This document shows positions 35,799 through 44,251 of a stretch of 64,000 nucleotides of DNA, one piece after another. The DNA lies in contig JBBSEX010000012.1 of the NCBI GenBank assembly GCA_038239345.1, positions 62,001 through 126,000 on the forward strand, written 5' to 3'. Each line of letters opens with the position of its first letter. Position 1 is the first letter of the stretch. Source of the DNA: JBBSEX01 sp038239345 (lineage in GTDB: Bacteria; Acidobacteriota; Terriglobia; Bryobacterales; Bryobacteraceae). The translations under genes and the position numbers were made by a program. The notes under the pieces were generated by a model. That model worked only from the letters and a program-made list of their open reading frames with translations, was not told where the DNA came from and ran no database searches.

Positions 35799-36179
35799 AT
35801 GGCTGAGCCGCTTCAATTCCAAACCGTGGAACACATCTATCTGTTATTGAGAAACGCCGCCATTTCCAAACGCTCGCTCTCGGCCATATATAAAGGATAC
35901 GAACGTCACTTCTCGCCCCACATAATCGGGATCCGAAACGGCAAATTCTGGTCGCTCAGCTATCAATATGGAGGCGCCAGCAGTAGCGGACTCGCCGCCG
36001 AAGGATCCTCCAATAACTGGAGGTGCTTCGAAATCGAGAGACTGAGCCGCGTCAAGGAACGCAACGATTCCTGGCAAGGAGGACCCGCTCACTCGCGTCC
36101 ACAATCGTGCATCGATCAGGTAGACGTCGATTCCGCTAAGCCCCAGACCCACACAGCTACCTCCTTGTTCGGGCGCTAG
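35799..36179 (+). CDS. Conserved hypothetical protein, WYL-like composition
   Basis: 126 residues, basic. The segment HFSPHIIGIRNGKFWSLSYQYGG recalls the beta-barrel part of WYL-like domains, with FWSLSYQYGG as the strongest landmark, then a CFEIERLSRVKE strand, and HSRPQSCIDQVDVD near the end. No HTH is present. A perfect TATAAT at 35787-35792 ends 6 nt before the ATG, so the predicted transcript starts at or next to the start codon (leaderless). The surroundings give no further clue; a surface-glycan locus follows. Confidence 0.55.
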   Translation: MAEPLQFQTVEHIYLLLRNAAISKRSLSAIYKGYERHFSPHIIGIRNGKFWSLSYQYGGASSSGLAAEGSSNNWRCFEIERLSRVKERNDSWQGGPAHSRPQSCIDQVDVDSAKPQTHTATSLFGR

Positions 36180-36194
36180 TCTACAATTTTCATA

Positions 36195-37499
36195 GTGGCT
36201 CCCACCGCAGTCGAATTTCGCCAGGTTTCGAAGAGCTACGCCGTTTACGATTCGCCGGCCGCACGCCTTGGAGAATTACTCACCTTCCAGCGTAAGTGTC
36301 TGCACCGCGATTTCTGGGCCTTGCGAGATCTGGACTTCGAAATCCTGAAGGGCGAAACCTTCTGCGTGGTCGGCGAGAATGGCTCGGGCAAAAGCACGCT
36401 TCTTCAGATGGTGGCGGGCATTCTCGAGCCAACCCATGGCAACGTGACCGTCACCGGCCGGGTGGCCGCGCTGCTGGAACTCGGCTCAGGCTTCAACCCG
36501 GAATTTTCGGGGCGTGACAATGTTTACTTAAATGGCGCGATCCTCGGCTTTTCAAAGAAGGAAATGGACCGAAAGTATCGAAACATCGAAGAGTTCGCAG
36601 AAATCGGCGATTTCATCAATCAGCCGGTGAAGACCTATTCGAGCGGAATGGCGGTCCGCCTGGCGTTCGCGGTTGCGATCCACGTGGACCCAGAAATCCT
36701 ATTAGTGGACGAAGCGCTCGCAGTCGGCGATATCTACTTCCGCCAGCGTTGCATGCGCAAAGTGAACGAACTCCGATCCCGGGGAATCACGATCTTGTTC
36801 GTCTCCCACGCCACTGGTGACATCAAAGCGATTGGCGACCGAGTCCTATGGCTCGAAGATGGCCGCATGAAAGCAATCGGCAAAACCGAAACAGTCATCA
36901 ACCAATACCTGGCCGCAATGGTGGAAAAAGACTCGGCGTATCTCAGTCATAAGCACCCTTCGCGGCCAGTCGTTTCAGATCACATTGCGCCGCCCGAGAT
37001 TGTCGACACCGTCCCCAACATCGACCACCGCTTTGGAGACAACCACGCCGAGATCCTGGGGATTGCCGTCCTGGATGCAGTGGGCGAACGGATCTCTACA
37101 CTCGAAGCGAATAGTTCCATTGTTGTACGGATTAGTGTCCGTGCAAAGGCCGACGTTTCCCAACCCATTGTCGGCTTCATGTTTCGTAATCATCTCGGAA
37201 TGGATTTCGCCGGCACAAACACCGCTCGCGAAGGAATCGAGCTGATGCCCATGGTCGATGGGGACATCGTCACGGTAGATTTCCATCTTGAACTTCCAGA
37301 ACTCTACGCATCGTCATTCTCCTTTTCGCCCGCGATCGCCGATGGCGGGCTGCACGCTTACAAGATGTGCGATTGGATCGACAACGCAATCACACTGCAG
37401 ATGGAGGCGGGCGAGGATCCGATTTACGGGCATCTCCACCTTCCCTGTCGAATCGCCGTGAACTCACGTTTGCATGACCCGGTGGTGGCGCTTGATTGA
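36195..37499 (+). CDS. ABC transporter ATP-binding protein of the Wzt type (polysaccharide export)
   Basis: 434 residues, longer than a bare ABC ATPase. N-domain (1-240): Walker A VVGENGSGKSTLLQMVAG, Q-loop region, signature YSSGMAVRLAFAVAI, Walker B ILLVDEALAVGD, switch FVSHATGDI. C-domain (about 260-434): a beta-rich Wzt-C-like module with FMFRNHLGMDFAGTNT, which in O-antigen exporters reads the chain end. Start GTG 36195. The membrane partner Wzm is not in the window. It overlaps the coiled-coil methyltransferase by up to 26 nt and belongs to the glycan locus reaching 41.1 kb. Confidence 0.88.
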   Translation: MAPTAVEFRQVSKSYAVYDSPAARLGELLTFQRKCLHRDFWALRDLDFEILKGETFCVVGENGSGKSTLLQMVAGILEPTHGNVTVTGRVAALLELGSGFNPEFSGRDNVYLNGAILGFSKKEMDRKYRNIEEFAEIGDFINQPVKTYSSGMAVRLAFAVAIHVDPEILLVDEALAVGDIYFRQRCMRKVNELRSRGITILFVSHATGDIKAIGDRVLWLEDGRMKAIGKTETVINQYLAAMVEKDSAYLSHKHPSRPVVSDHIAPPEIVDTVPNIDHRFGDNHAEILGIAVLDAVGERISTLEANSSIVVRISVRAKADVSQPIVGFMFRNHLGMDFAGTNTAREGIELMPMVDGDIVTVDFHLELPELYASSFSFSPAIADGGLHAYKMCDWIDNAITLQMEAGEDPIYGHLHLPCRIAVNSRLHDPVVALD

Positions 37500-38718
37500 G
37501 TTCACTGGCGAACGTGTGATTCCCGGACAAGTCGATCCAGATCTGTGGAACGAACATATTGCCAGGTATGCGTTCGCCGGCCGTTACACGACAGATAGGC
37601 GTGTCCTCGATATGGGATCGGGAACCGGCTACGGAGCGGCGGAACTGGCGCAGCATGCCTCGAACGTTATCGGTATCGACATCGCGCCGGAAGCAGTCGA
37701 TTATGCCAGCGCGCATTACCCCCTGCCAAATCTGGAGTTCACCACCGGGTCGTGCACCCAACTTCCGTTCGACGCCTCCAGCTTTGACGTGATAACGGCA
37801 TTCGAAGTCATTGAGCATCTGGTCGACTGGCGTTCTCTATTAACTGAGGCGAAGCGCGTTCTTGCCAGCGGCGGACAACTACTGGTCTCCACACCCAACA
37901 AGAAATACTACGGAGAGTCTCGGAAACATTCTGGCCCTAATTTGTTTCATGAACACGAGTTCGAATACCGCGAGTTCGAAGAAGAGCTGCGCAAGATTTT
38001 CCCTCAAGTGACACTCCTCCTGCAAAACCGTACTGAGTGTTTTGCGTTTCATCCCTACAAGACTTTCTTGCCTTCCGAGTCGCTCATCGCAGGTAGCGCG
38101 GGATCGGCCGAAGACGCGCATTTCTTTCTGGCGATCTGCAGCGATCAACCGCCGCGCGATCTGAAATCATTCGTATACGTTCCAATAGCGCGGAACATTC
38201 TGCGCGAGCGCGAGCAGCATATTCTTCTCCTGGAACAACAACTCGCTGCCGCTCGTTTCGATCGCGATCAACTTCTTCTGCTGTTTGAGAAACAAAAATT
38301 CGAACTCGAAGAGCACAACCGATGGGCACAGCAACTCGACGCGCAGCGCCATGACGCACTAAACAGGATTTTCCAGTTGCAATTGGAATTGAAAACCGAC
38401 CAAGATTCCGCCGTCAACGTATCCGCGGGTTACGCCGCGAAGGTGACGGAGTTGGAACAGGAGAACCAACGTCGAGCAGAATGGGCTCGCGAAACGGAAA
38501 GGCGCCTGGGCACGGAACTAGAAGCTAAATGCCAAGAGTTGGCCCATTGCGTAGATATACTGCATTCCGTCGAGCGAGAACTGGCCGAGAAATCCGCTTG
38601 GGGCATCGCTCTCGCCGATAACCTCTCTGCCGTCCAAGCGCAGCTTCGCGGTGTTCAAGATTCGCGCTGGGTAAAGGTCGGGCGCACTTTCGGAATGGGG
38701 CCCGATCTAACACTCTAG
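37474..38718 (+). CDS. SAM-dependent methyltransferase with long coiled coil
   Basis: 414 residues from the ATG at 37474; a TTG at 37492 gives LIEFTGERVIPG as start, the usual first residues of this family, and is equally possible. Methyltransferase domain (about 1-210): VLDMGSGTGYGAAELAQH, NVIGIDIAPEAVDYA, ELITAFEVIEHL-like ITAFEVIEHLVDW. The rest (about 230-400) is heptad-rich helix (EREQHILLLEQQLAAARFDRDQLLLLFEKQ). This design resembles WbdD, the chain-terminating methyltransferase and molecular ruler of O-antigen export through Wzt; that parallel is inference. Directly between wzt and the GT fusion. Confidence 0.82.
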   Translation: MTRWWRLIEFTGERVIPGQVDPDLWNEHIARYAFAGRYTTDRRVLDMGSGTGYGAAELAQHASNVIGIDIAPEAVDYASAHYPLPNLEFTTGSCTQLPFDASSFDVITAFEVIEHLVDWRSLLTEAKRVLASGGQLLVSTPNKKYYGESRKHSGPNLFHEHEFEYREFEEELRKIFPQVTLLLQNRTECFAFHPYKTFLPSESLIAGSAGSAEDAHFFLAICSDQPPRDLKSFVYVPIARNILREREQHILLLEQQLAAARFDRDQLLLLFEKQKFELEEHNRWAQQLDAQRHDALNRIFQLQLELKTDQDSAVNVSAGYAAKVTELEQENQRRAEWARETERRLGTELEAKCQELAHCVDILHSVERELAEKSAWGIALADNLSAVQAQLRGVQDSRWVKVGRTFGMGPDLTL

Positions 38719-41108
38719 TGACGCCATCAAGCCCTAGTCTGCGTTGGCTGCTACGCTTCCTGAAGTCGCTTCCTCTCCTGCTAATCTCGCCATTTCTCGT
38801 CCTCATCAGTGCCGCCAGCCTCGCCGCCATCGACTTGTTTTCGAAGCTCAGTGGAACACGCAAGCTGGTTCCCGAAGTAAGGCCGTCCACGATCTCGGCG
38901 AGTGTCGTGATCCCTAACTGGAACGGAAAGGAGCTGCTCGAACGCTATCTACCGTCGGTCATCGCCGCACTCGAAGGCCATCCCTTAAACGAAGTGATCG
39001 TGGTCGACAACGGTTCCACTGATGGCAGCGCCGATTTTGTTCGGGATCGCTTCCCGCAAGTGAAGCTGCTCGCACTCAAACAGAACCTCGGCTTCGGCGG
39101 CGGGTCCAATGCGGGGTTTCGTGCGGCAAGAAACGACATCGTGGTTTTGCTCAATAGCGACATGCGAGTGGATCCACAATTCCTAAAGCCGCTGCTCGAA
39201 GGATTCAACGACGATAAGACCTTCTCCGTCGCTTGCCAGATCTTTTTTACCGACGCCAAGAAACTGCGTCAAGAAACGGGGTTGACGCAAGGCTGGTGGG
39301 AGAACGGAGGGCTTCGCGTCCGTCACCGTCTGGACGAGCATGTTCAGGAGTTGTTCCCGTGTTTCTATGGGGGCGGGGGCTCGTGCGCCTACGATCGCCG
39401 AAAGTTTTTAGAACTTGGCGGGTTCGATGAACTGCTTGCGCCATTTTATTTAGAGGATACCGATCTCGGCTACATGGCCTGGAAGCGCGGCTGGACCAAT
39501 CTGTATCAACCCCGCAGCATTGTCTTCCATGAGCACCGTGGAACTATCGGGAAGAAGTTCAGCGCCGAATACATCGAATCGGTCTTGAAGAAAAACTTCG
39601 TACTTTTTGCCTGGAAGAACATTCATTCGTGGTCCTTACTCGCATCTCATTTTTTCTTCCTCAGCGCCGGCGGCATCTTCAGTGTCCTCTTCGGTGATTC
39701 ACCCACGCGTTCCAGTCTCAGCGGACTTTGGCATGCCGCGCTCCAATTGCCCGCGGCGACGCAATCTCGCTGGCGTGCTCGCTCGCTGGCCCAAATCAGC
39801 GACGCCGACGCATTTCGCCGGCCTCTAGGCGGGCATTTCCGTGACTTGGAGCTTTCACAATCTCGCGACGATATCCAGAAAGTTCGAGTACTCTTCGTCT
39901 CGCCCTACCCGATCAATCCGCCAATCCACGGCGGTGGTGTCTTCATGTACCAAACCGTCACGGAGATGGCGCCGCTTACCCACCTGCACTTAATCGTCTT
40001 GCTTGATTACGCTCGTGAGATTGAAGCCCATGAAGAACTCACCTCCCGCTTTGCTTCCCTTCAATACCTTGTTCGCATGGAAGGCAAGACAAAGTCATTC
40101 GGCTCGATCACGCCCCACGCCGTTCGCGAGTTTCGAAACGGTGAATTGGCATGGATGATCCATCGCACCATCTACACGCAGAAGATCGATGTCCTGCAAC
40201 TCGAATACACCGTGCTTGGCCAATATGTGGGCGGCTTCCGTAACATCGCCAGCATCCTTTTCGAACACGATGTGTATTTTCAGTCGATCTCGCGTGGTCT
40301 GCCTTACATGCAGGGAGTCCAGAAAGTGCAGGCAATGTTCGAATACCTGCGAGCGTTGCGCTATGAGCTCGGCATGCTTCCCAAGCCAGATCGAATTCAG
40401 GTATGTAGCCGCGACAACAAAGAATATTTGCTGTCGTTTCTCCCCGCGTTGCGCGGCCGCATCGACGATCAATATCGCGCGGGTATCACCACCAGCGGTT
40501 ATGAGTTCCGCCCTACCGGCCGCGAGCCGTTCACAATGTTGTTCCTGGGTAGCTTCCGCCACATCCCTAACGGGGATGCGTTGCGCTGGTTCATGCGCGA
40601 GGTCTTGCCGCGCGTGAAATCGAAGTGTCCGCAAGCGCGCCTGCTTGTCATCGGATCCGATCCCCCACCGCGCCATTCTCTGCCCGATAGCGGCGAAGGA
40701 GTCGAGTTGATTGGCTTCGTTCCGGATGTTCGCGATGCGCTTGCGCAGTACTCCGTCTTCGTATGTCCTATCCTAAGCGGCTCCGGTGTGCGGGTGAAAC
40801 TCCTGGAAGCATTCGCCGCGGGCATTCCAGTTGTGTCCACGCGATTGGGAGCCGAAGGGCTTGCGACTCTTGATGGCGAGGTCTGCGCTCTTACCGACGA
40901 TGCCGGTGAATTCGCCCAGAAAATTCTAGAACTGTTCGCCTCGCCCGAAAAAGCGAGCACTCTCGCCGAAAGTGCCCGCGCCTATGTCGTCGAGCACCGC
41001 GATATGAAAACGATGACTCGTCAACTGGTGGATTGCTATCGCAACGAAGTAGATCAGCGGCGATCGGGTACCGCGCCGGGATCGTCCACGCGCACCACGA
41101 AAGCCTGA
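38718..41108 (+). CDS. Bifunctional glycosyltransferase, GT2 fused to GT4
   Basis: 796 residues. An N-terminal hydrophobic stretch (LLISPFLVLISAASLAAI) may anchor it. GT2 module: SVVIPNWNGKELLERY, EVIVVDNGSTDGSADFV, VLLNSDMRVDPQFL, FYLEDTDLGYMAWKRG. Then a GT-B module from about 400: VRVLFVSPYPINPPIHGGGVFMYQTV, TMLFLGSFRHIPNGDALRWFMREVLP, ECPILSGSGVRVKLLEAFAAGIPVVST with the E(x7)E region. Two linkages could be made by one chain. GTG start, TAGTG overlap of 1 nt with the methyltransferase. The end overlaps rlpA by 55 nt on the opposite strand. Confidence 0.9.
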   Translation: MTPSSPSLRWLLRFLKSLPLLLISPFLVLISAASLAAIDLFSKLSGTRKLVPEVRPSTISASVVIPNWNGKELLERYLPSVIAALEGHPLNEVIVVDNGSTDGSADFVRDRFPQVKLLALKQNLGFGGGSNAGFRAARNDIVVLLNSDMRVDPQFLKPLLEGFNDDKTFSVACQIFFTDAKKLRQETGLTQGWWENGGLRVRHRLDEHVQELFPCFYGGGGSCAYDRRKFLELGGFDELLAPFYLEDTDLGYMAWKRGWTNLYQPRSIVFHEHRGTIGKKFSAEYIESVLKKNFVLFAWKNIHSWSLLASHFFFLSAGGIFSVLFGDSPTRSSLSGLWHAALQLPAATQSRWRARSLAQISDADAFRRPLGGHFRDLELSQSRDDIQKVRVLFVSPYPINPPIHGGGVFMYQTVTEMAPLTHLHLIVLLDYAREIEAHEELTSRFASLQYLVRMEGKTKSFGSITPHAVREFRNGELAWMIHRTIYTQKIDVLQLEYTVLGQYVGGFRNIASILFEHDVYFQSISRGLPYMQGVQKVQAMFEYLRALRYELGMLPKPDRIQVCSRDNKEYLLSFLPALRGRIDDQYRAGITTSGYEFRPTGREPFTMLFLGSFRHIPNGDALRWFMREVLPRVKSKCPQARLLVIGSDPPPRHSLPDSGEGVELIGFVPDVRDALAQYSVFVCPILSGSGVRVKLLEAFAAGIPVVSTRLGAEGLATLDGEVCALTDDAGEFAQKILELFASPEKASTLAESARAYVVEHRDMKTMTRQLVDCYRNEVDQRRSGTAPGSSTRTTKA

Positions 41109-41800
41109 CCGTACTCGCTCCGAAGTTGTTCGGCAAGGGTATTCGCTTCTTCCATCGTCGCCAACTTTCCCGCAAGTACGCGCCACACCGGCACGCTTCC
41201 CGCGCGCATTACAAGTTCCGCCGATCCGAATCTCAGTTGTAGCGCGGCGCGAATATTCTCCGCTCTAACCCGATCCTGCAGCGCCGCCACTTGCACCGCA
41301 TACACCGGAACTGGTTCTGCAACCGCCGGTATCTCAGTCGCGAAAACTATTGGCGGGGGGAGAGCAACCGCGATCGCCGTCGGCTCAACCGGAGGCGGTG
41401 CCACCACTACAACGCGGACACGCGCCAGTCCAGGCCCCAGCATGTCTATCGATCTCGCCGCCGCTTTCGATAAATCGATAACGCGTCCGGCTGCGAATGG
41501 CCCGCGGTCCGTGATGCGCACTCGTACAATCTTCTCCGTGTCCAATCGCTTCACCGCTACCCATGTGCCGAACGGAAGCGTGCGATGAGCCGCGGTGAAA
41601 GCTTCCATATCGTAAATTTCACCGTTCGCCGCGCGGCGTCCATGATACGGGTATCCATACCAACTCGCGATTCCCGTCTCGGCCGATCCGATTCTTGCAA
41701 CCGTGGGGAGTGAACGTACCGGCAGCACTCCGCGCGTAGCCTTCTTCGCGCAACCAGTGAGAAGAAGCGTCATGATTAGCAGAACGATGGACGTTCGCAC
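41054..41800 (-). CDS. rlpA: Rare lipoprotein A (RlpA) with SPOR domain
   Basis: Outer-membrane lipoprotein with lytic-transglycosylase activity in some species, used in septal peptidoglycan turnover. 248 residues: lipobox LLLTGC with C17 as lipid site, double-psi barrel with GIASWYGYPYHGRRAANGEIYDM, LPFGTWVAVKRL and VRITDRGPFAAGRVIDLSKAAA, a Pro/Val linker, then a SPOR domain (VYAVQVAALQDRVRAENIRAALQLRFG...) that binds denuded septal glycan. Its end overlaps the convergent glycosyltransferase by 55 nt. Confidence 0.94.
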   Translation of the reverse strand: MRTSIVLLIMTLLLTGCAKKATRGVLPVRSLPTVARIGSAETGIASWYGYPYHGRRAANGEIYDMEAFTAAHRTLPFGTWVAVKRLDTEKIVRVRITDRGPFAAGRVIDLSKAAARSIDMLGPGLARVRVVVVAPPPVEPTAIAVALPPPIVFATEIPAVAEPVPVYAVQVAALQDRVRAENIRAALQLRFGSAELVMRAGSVPVWRVLAGKLATMEEANTLAEQLRSEYGQAFVVRVDDPGAVPDRR

Positions 41801-41885
41801 TCAAAACAATTCTAGCGTCCTACGTTTCAAACGTCGCGCGGACTCTTCGAAACAATCATGGAAAGTGTGTTCGTGCATTTTTTTC

Positions 41886-41914
41886 TTGACTTTCATCGCA
41901 AAGGAATTTATATA
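41886..41914 (+). promoter_or_regulatory. Promoter of the 23-residue basic peptide gene
   Basis: TTGACT (-35, 41886-41891), exactly 17 nt, TATATA (-10, 41909-41914). Predicted transcription start near 41921, giving a leader of about 50 nt. Strong sigma-70 pattern aimed at a very short gene. Confidence 0.75.
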
Positions 41915-41972
41915 TGGATCACACTGCGATCTTTTTAAGGTCGCAAATTTGATGTTTAGGGAGAATCAATCG

Positions 41973-42044
41973 ATGAAGAACGCAACCAAGAAAGCTGCCA
42001 AGGCCCCTGCAAAGAAGAAGGCTGCTCCGAAGAAAAAGAAGTAG
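41973..42044 (+). CDS. 23-residue lysine/alanine-rich peptide (histone H1 tail-like)
   Basis: ATG at 41973 to TAG at 42042-42044: 23 residues, of which 12 are lysine, 6 alanine and 2 proline, and none acidic. The pattern KKAAKAPAKKK recalls eukaryotic histone H1 tails and the C-terminal tails of some bacterial histone-like proteins. Start is preceded by GGGAGAA at about 9 nt. It has its own sigma-70 promoter upstream and a strong intrinsic terminator 54 nt downstream, so it is a complete single-gene unit of about 200 nt. Nucleic-acid or ribosome binding, or a charge-neutralising role, is plausible; function unknown. It is too short for standard gene callers. A GGCTCT/AGAGCC hairpin follows its stop. 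Confidence 0.75.
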   Translation: MKNATKKAAKAPAKKKAAPKKKK

Positions 42045-42097
42045 TCCCGCAGGGCTCTTGTGAGAGCCAAGTTCACCAGACATTCTGGTATTAACCC

Positions 42098-42127
42098 AAG
42101 GCCCCGAGAAATCGGGGCCTTTCTTTT
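42098..42127 (+). terminator. Strong intrinsic terminator of the basic-peptide unit
   Basis: AAGGCCCCGA-GAAA-TCGGGGCCTT: 10 perfect base pairs with a GAAA tetraloop, then TCTTTT on the plus strand. It separates the unit from the convergent MidA-type gene. Confidence 0.93.
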
Positions 42128-42130
42128 GCT

Positions 42131-43108
42131 CTACACTCTCTCCAGCAACAGACATCGAAACGTCTCCCCCATGCCGTATAACAAGGCTTTCAACTGCATT
42201 CTCAACTTTTGTGATTCCACCTCGGACAAAGCGGCCAGCGCACTTGCGAACTGATCCGTCTCACCCGCATCCAGCAACAAGCGAGCTAGATTATCAAAAC
42301 GTACCCGTCGCCAGCCGTTCGCCGTCGCATGCCGCTCCATCGCCGTGAACGCGACGTGCGCGGTGATGTCTTGTTCGCCTGGCGAATCGAGCACATCTTC
42401 ATAAGCGCGATGCTTTCGATAGCTCATCAACGTCCCGCGTGGATGAAGGAGTAACTCGCGCTCCGTATAACCGTAGTCGATCGCAAGAAGAAAACCGCCA
42501 GCCAGGCAATCCGCCATACGATCCAGCCACTCCAGCGCGCGCAGATTCACCTCGACGATCGTTCCATCCTCTACCGTCGCTTCATTCCGGGCGATGTATT
42601 CGCGCATCGCTCCCGTCGCCGTTGGCCCGTCGATAAACTCAAATCTTCCACCGGCCCAACTCACCAGCCGCTCATGATACTCGCCATTCCGATACATCGC
42701 GACATGAACCGGAAGTGCATCGAAGAATTCGTTGGCCAACAGAACTCCACTGAATCGGCGAGGCAACTCCGCGCCAACCCCTACCCCTTCGTAAGCGAAT
42801 TCGCTTAGCTCCGCCGCCATCTCGCCGCGACCCGGCCCTAGTTCGATAACGCGAAAGTCCGCCACGCCTTTCATCCCTTGGCGTAGCGCGCGAATGTATG
42901 CCGCGATCAGCCGACCAAAAACCGGTTGTAGTTGGGAGGCTGTATAGAAATCACCGTCCTTGCCGAATGGATCGCGAGCGCGCCGATAGTACCCCAGCCG
43001 GGGATAATACAGCGCCGCATCCATGAAAGCTTCAAAGGAGATCGGCCCGTCACGCTCGATCCGGTCACGCAGAATCTCCGCCAGCGCCGTCAACGGATAA
43101 GCTTCCAT
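42131..43108 (-). CDS. MidA/NDUFAF7-family SAM-dependent methyltransferase (Methyltransf_28)
   Basis: 325 residues. Family start: ERDGPISFEAFMDAALYYPRLGYYRR, then DPFGKDGDFYTASQLQPVFGRLIA, and the SAM motif RVIELGPGRGEMAAELS. Next is LLANEFFDALPVH, the NEFFDALP landmark of this family, and FLLAIDYGYTERELLLHPRGTLMSYRKHRAYED. Eukaryotic NDUFAF7 dimethylates an arginine of complex I NDUFS2; the bacterial target is unknown. It lies alone, convergent with the basic-peptide unit. Confidence 0.88.
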   Translation of the reverse strand: MEAYPLTALAEILRDRIERDGPISFEAFMDAALYYPRLGYYRRARDPFGKDGDFYTASQLQPVFGRLIAAYIRALRQGMKGVADFRVIELGPGRGEMAAELSEFAYEGVGVGAELPRRFSGVLLANEFFDALPVHVAMYRNGEYHERLVSWAGGRFEFIDGPTATGAMREYIARNEATVEDGTIVEVNLRALEWLDRMADCLAGGFLLAIDYGYTERELLLHPRGTLMSYRKHRAYEDVLDSPGEQDITAHVAFTAMERHATANGWRRVRFDNLARLLLDAGETDQFASALAALSEVESQKLRMQLKALLYGMGETFRCLLLERV

Positions 43109-43132
43109 CGAGTGTTGTTATGATTGTCTCGC

Positions 43133-44251
43133 ATGAAACGCCGTTCGTTCCTTCAAGCTGTGGCCGGCGGTAGTCTGGGCACGCTCGCGGCGCTGCGACA
43201 GCCCAGTACCGCGCTAGCCGCCGACACCGCACAACCGATACTACTCGGCTTCGATTCTTATTCGCTTCGGGCATTTCACTGGAAATCGATGCAGTTACTT
43301 GACTACACAGCAAGCCTCAAGTTGGATGCTATTCAGATCTCCGACATCGATGACTTCGAAAGCCTCGATCCGTCGCACCTGGCCAAAGTAAAGGCACGCG
43401 CGGAGCAGTTGGGCATCAAGGTTGATGGCGGCATCGGAAGCATTTGCCCAACCTCAACCAGCTATAACCGGAAGAACGGCGAACCGGCCGACTATCTTCT
43501 ATTAGGGCTGCGCACTTCGAAAGCAGTCGGGGCTCCAGCCATGCGCTGCTTTCTTGGTGGGCGCGCGGAACGGACCAGCGGTAAGCCGATCGAAGAACAT
43601 ATGGAATCGACCATCAAGGTTTTTCGCTCCGTACGTTCGCAAGCGACGGATCTGGGCGTGAAAATCGCGCTTGAAAATCACAATGGCGATCTCCAGGCAA
43701 GCGATCTTAAAACCATCATCGAAGAATCCGGGAAAGAATTTGTCGGCGCCTGTCTCGACTCGGGGAATCCAATGTGGCTCGTCGAGGATCCTCTGTTCAC
43801 CTTGGAGACGCTGGCGCCCTATGTTGTCACGACTCACATCCGCGATAGCGCCGTTTACGAAACGGCACGCGGCGCCGCCTTTCAATGGGTGGCTCTAGGC
43901 GACGGCAACATAGATCTCGCAATGTTCATCAAGCGCTACCGGGAATTATGCCCGAAGGCGTCGATGCAACTCGAGATCATCACCGGTCGCCCTCCCGCCG
44001 AGTTGCCCTATCTGGAACCGGCATTCTGGAAAGCGTTCCCCAAAAAACCTGCGACGGAATTCGCGCGCTTCGTCGCCATCGCGAAAAAAGGACGTCCGTT
44101 TTCCGGTTACATGGTGATTGCCGACGGCATCAAGCAAATACCCGACGAATATAAGGAAGCTCTAAAGATCCAGCAACGCCGCGATCTGGAGCGTAGCTTT
44201 GAATATGCAAAGAAGACGCTGGATGTAGGGGTCCGCTGGCGGACGGCTTAA
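43133..44251 (+). CDS. Tat-exported sugar phosphate isomerase/epimerase (TIM barrel)
   Basis: 372 residues from the ATG at 43133; a TTG 9 nt earlier is less likely. A twin-arginine signal MKRRSFLQAVAGGSLG is clear, so it is exported folded. The rest is an AP-endonuclease-2/xylose-isomerase-like barrel: DAIQISDIDDFESLDPSHLAKVKARAEQLGIKV, ENHNGDLQASDLKTIIEESG, CLDSGNPMWLVEDPLFTLETLAPYVVTTHIRD with likely metal residues E, D, H. Many acidobacteria and planctomycetes have such exported barrels, substrate unknown. A TATGAT element at 43119-43124 lies just before the start. Ends 4 nt inside rlmB. Confidence 0.85.
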   Translation: MKRRSFLQAVAGGSLGTLAALRQPSTALAADTAQPILLGFDSYSLRAFHWKSMQLLDYTASLKLDAIQISDIDDFESLDPSHLAKVKARAEQLGIKVDGGIGSICPTSTSYNRKNGEPADYLLLGLRTSKAVGAPAMRCFLGGRAERTSGKPIEEHMESTIKVFRSVRSQATDLGVKIALENHNGDLQASDLKTIIEESGKEFVGACLDSGNPMWLVEDPLFTLETLAPYVVTTHIRDSAVYETARGAAFQWVALGDGNIDLAMFIKRYRELCPKASMQLEIITGRPPAELPYLEPAFWKAFPKKPATEFARFVAIAKKGRPFSGYMVIADGIKQIPDEYKEALKIQQRRDLERSFEYAKKTLDVGVRWRTA

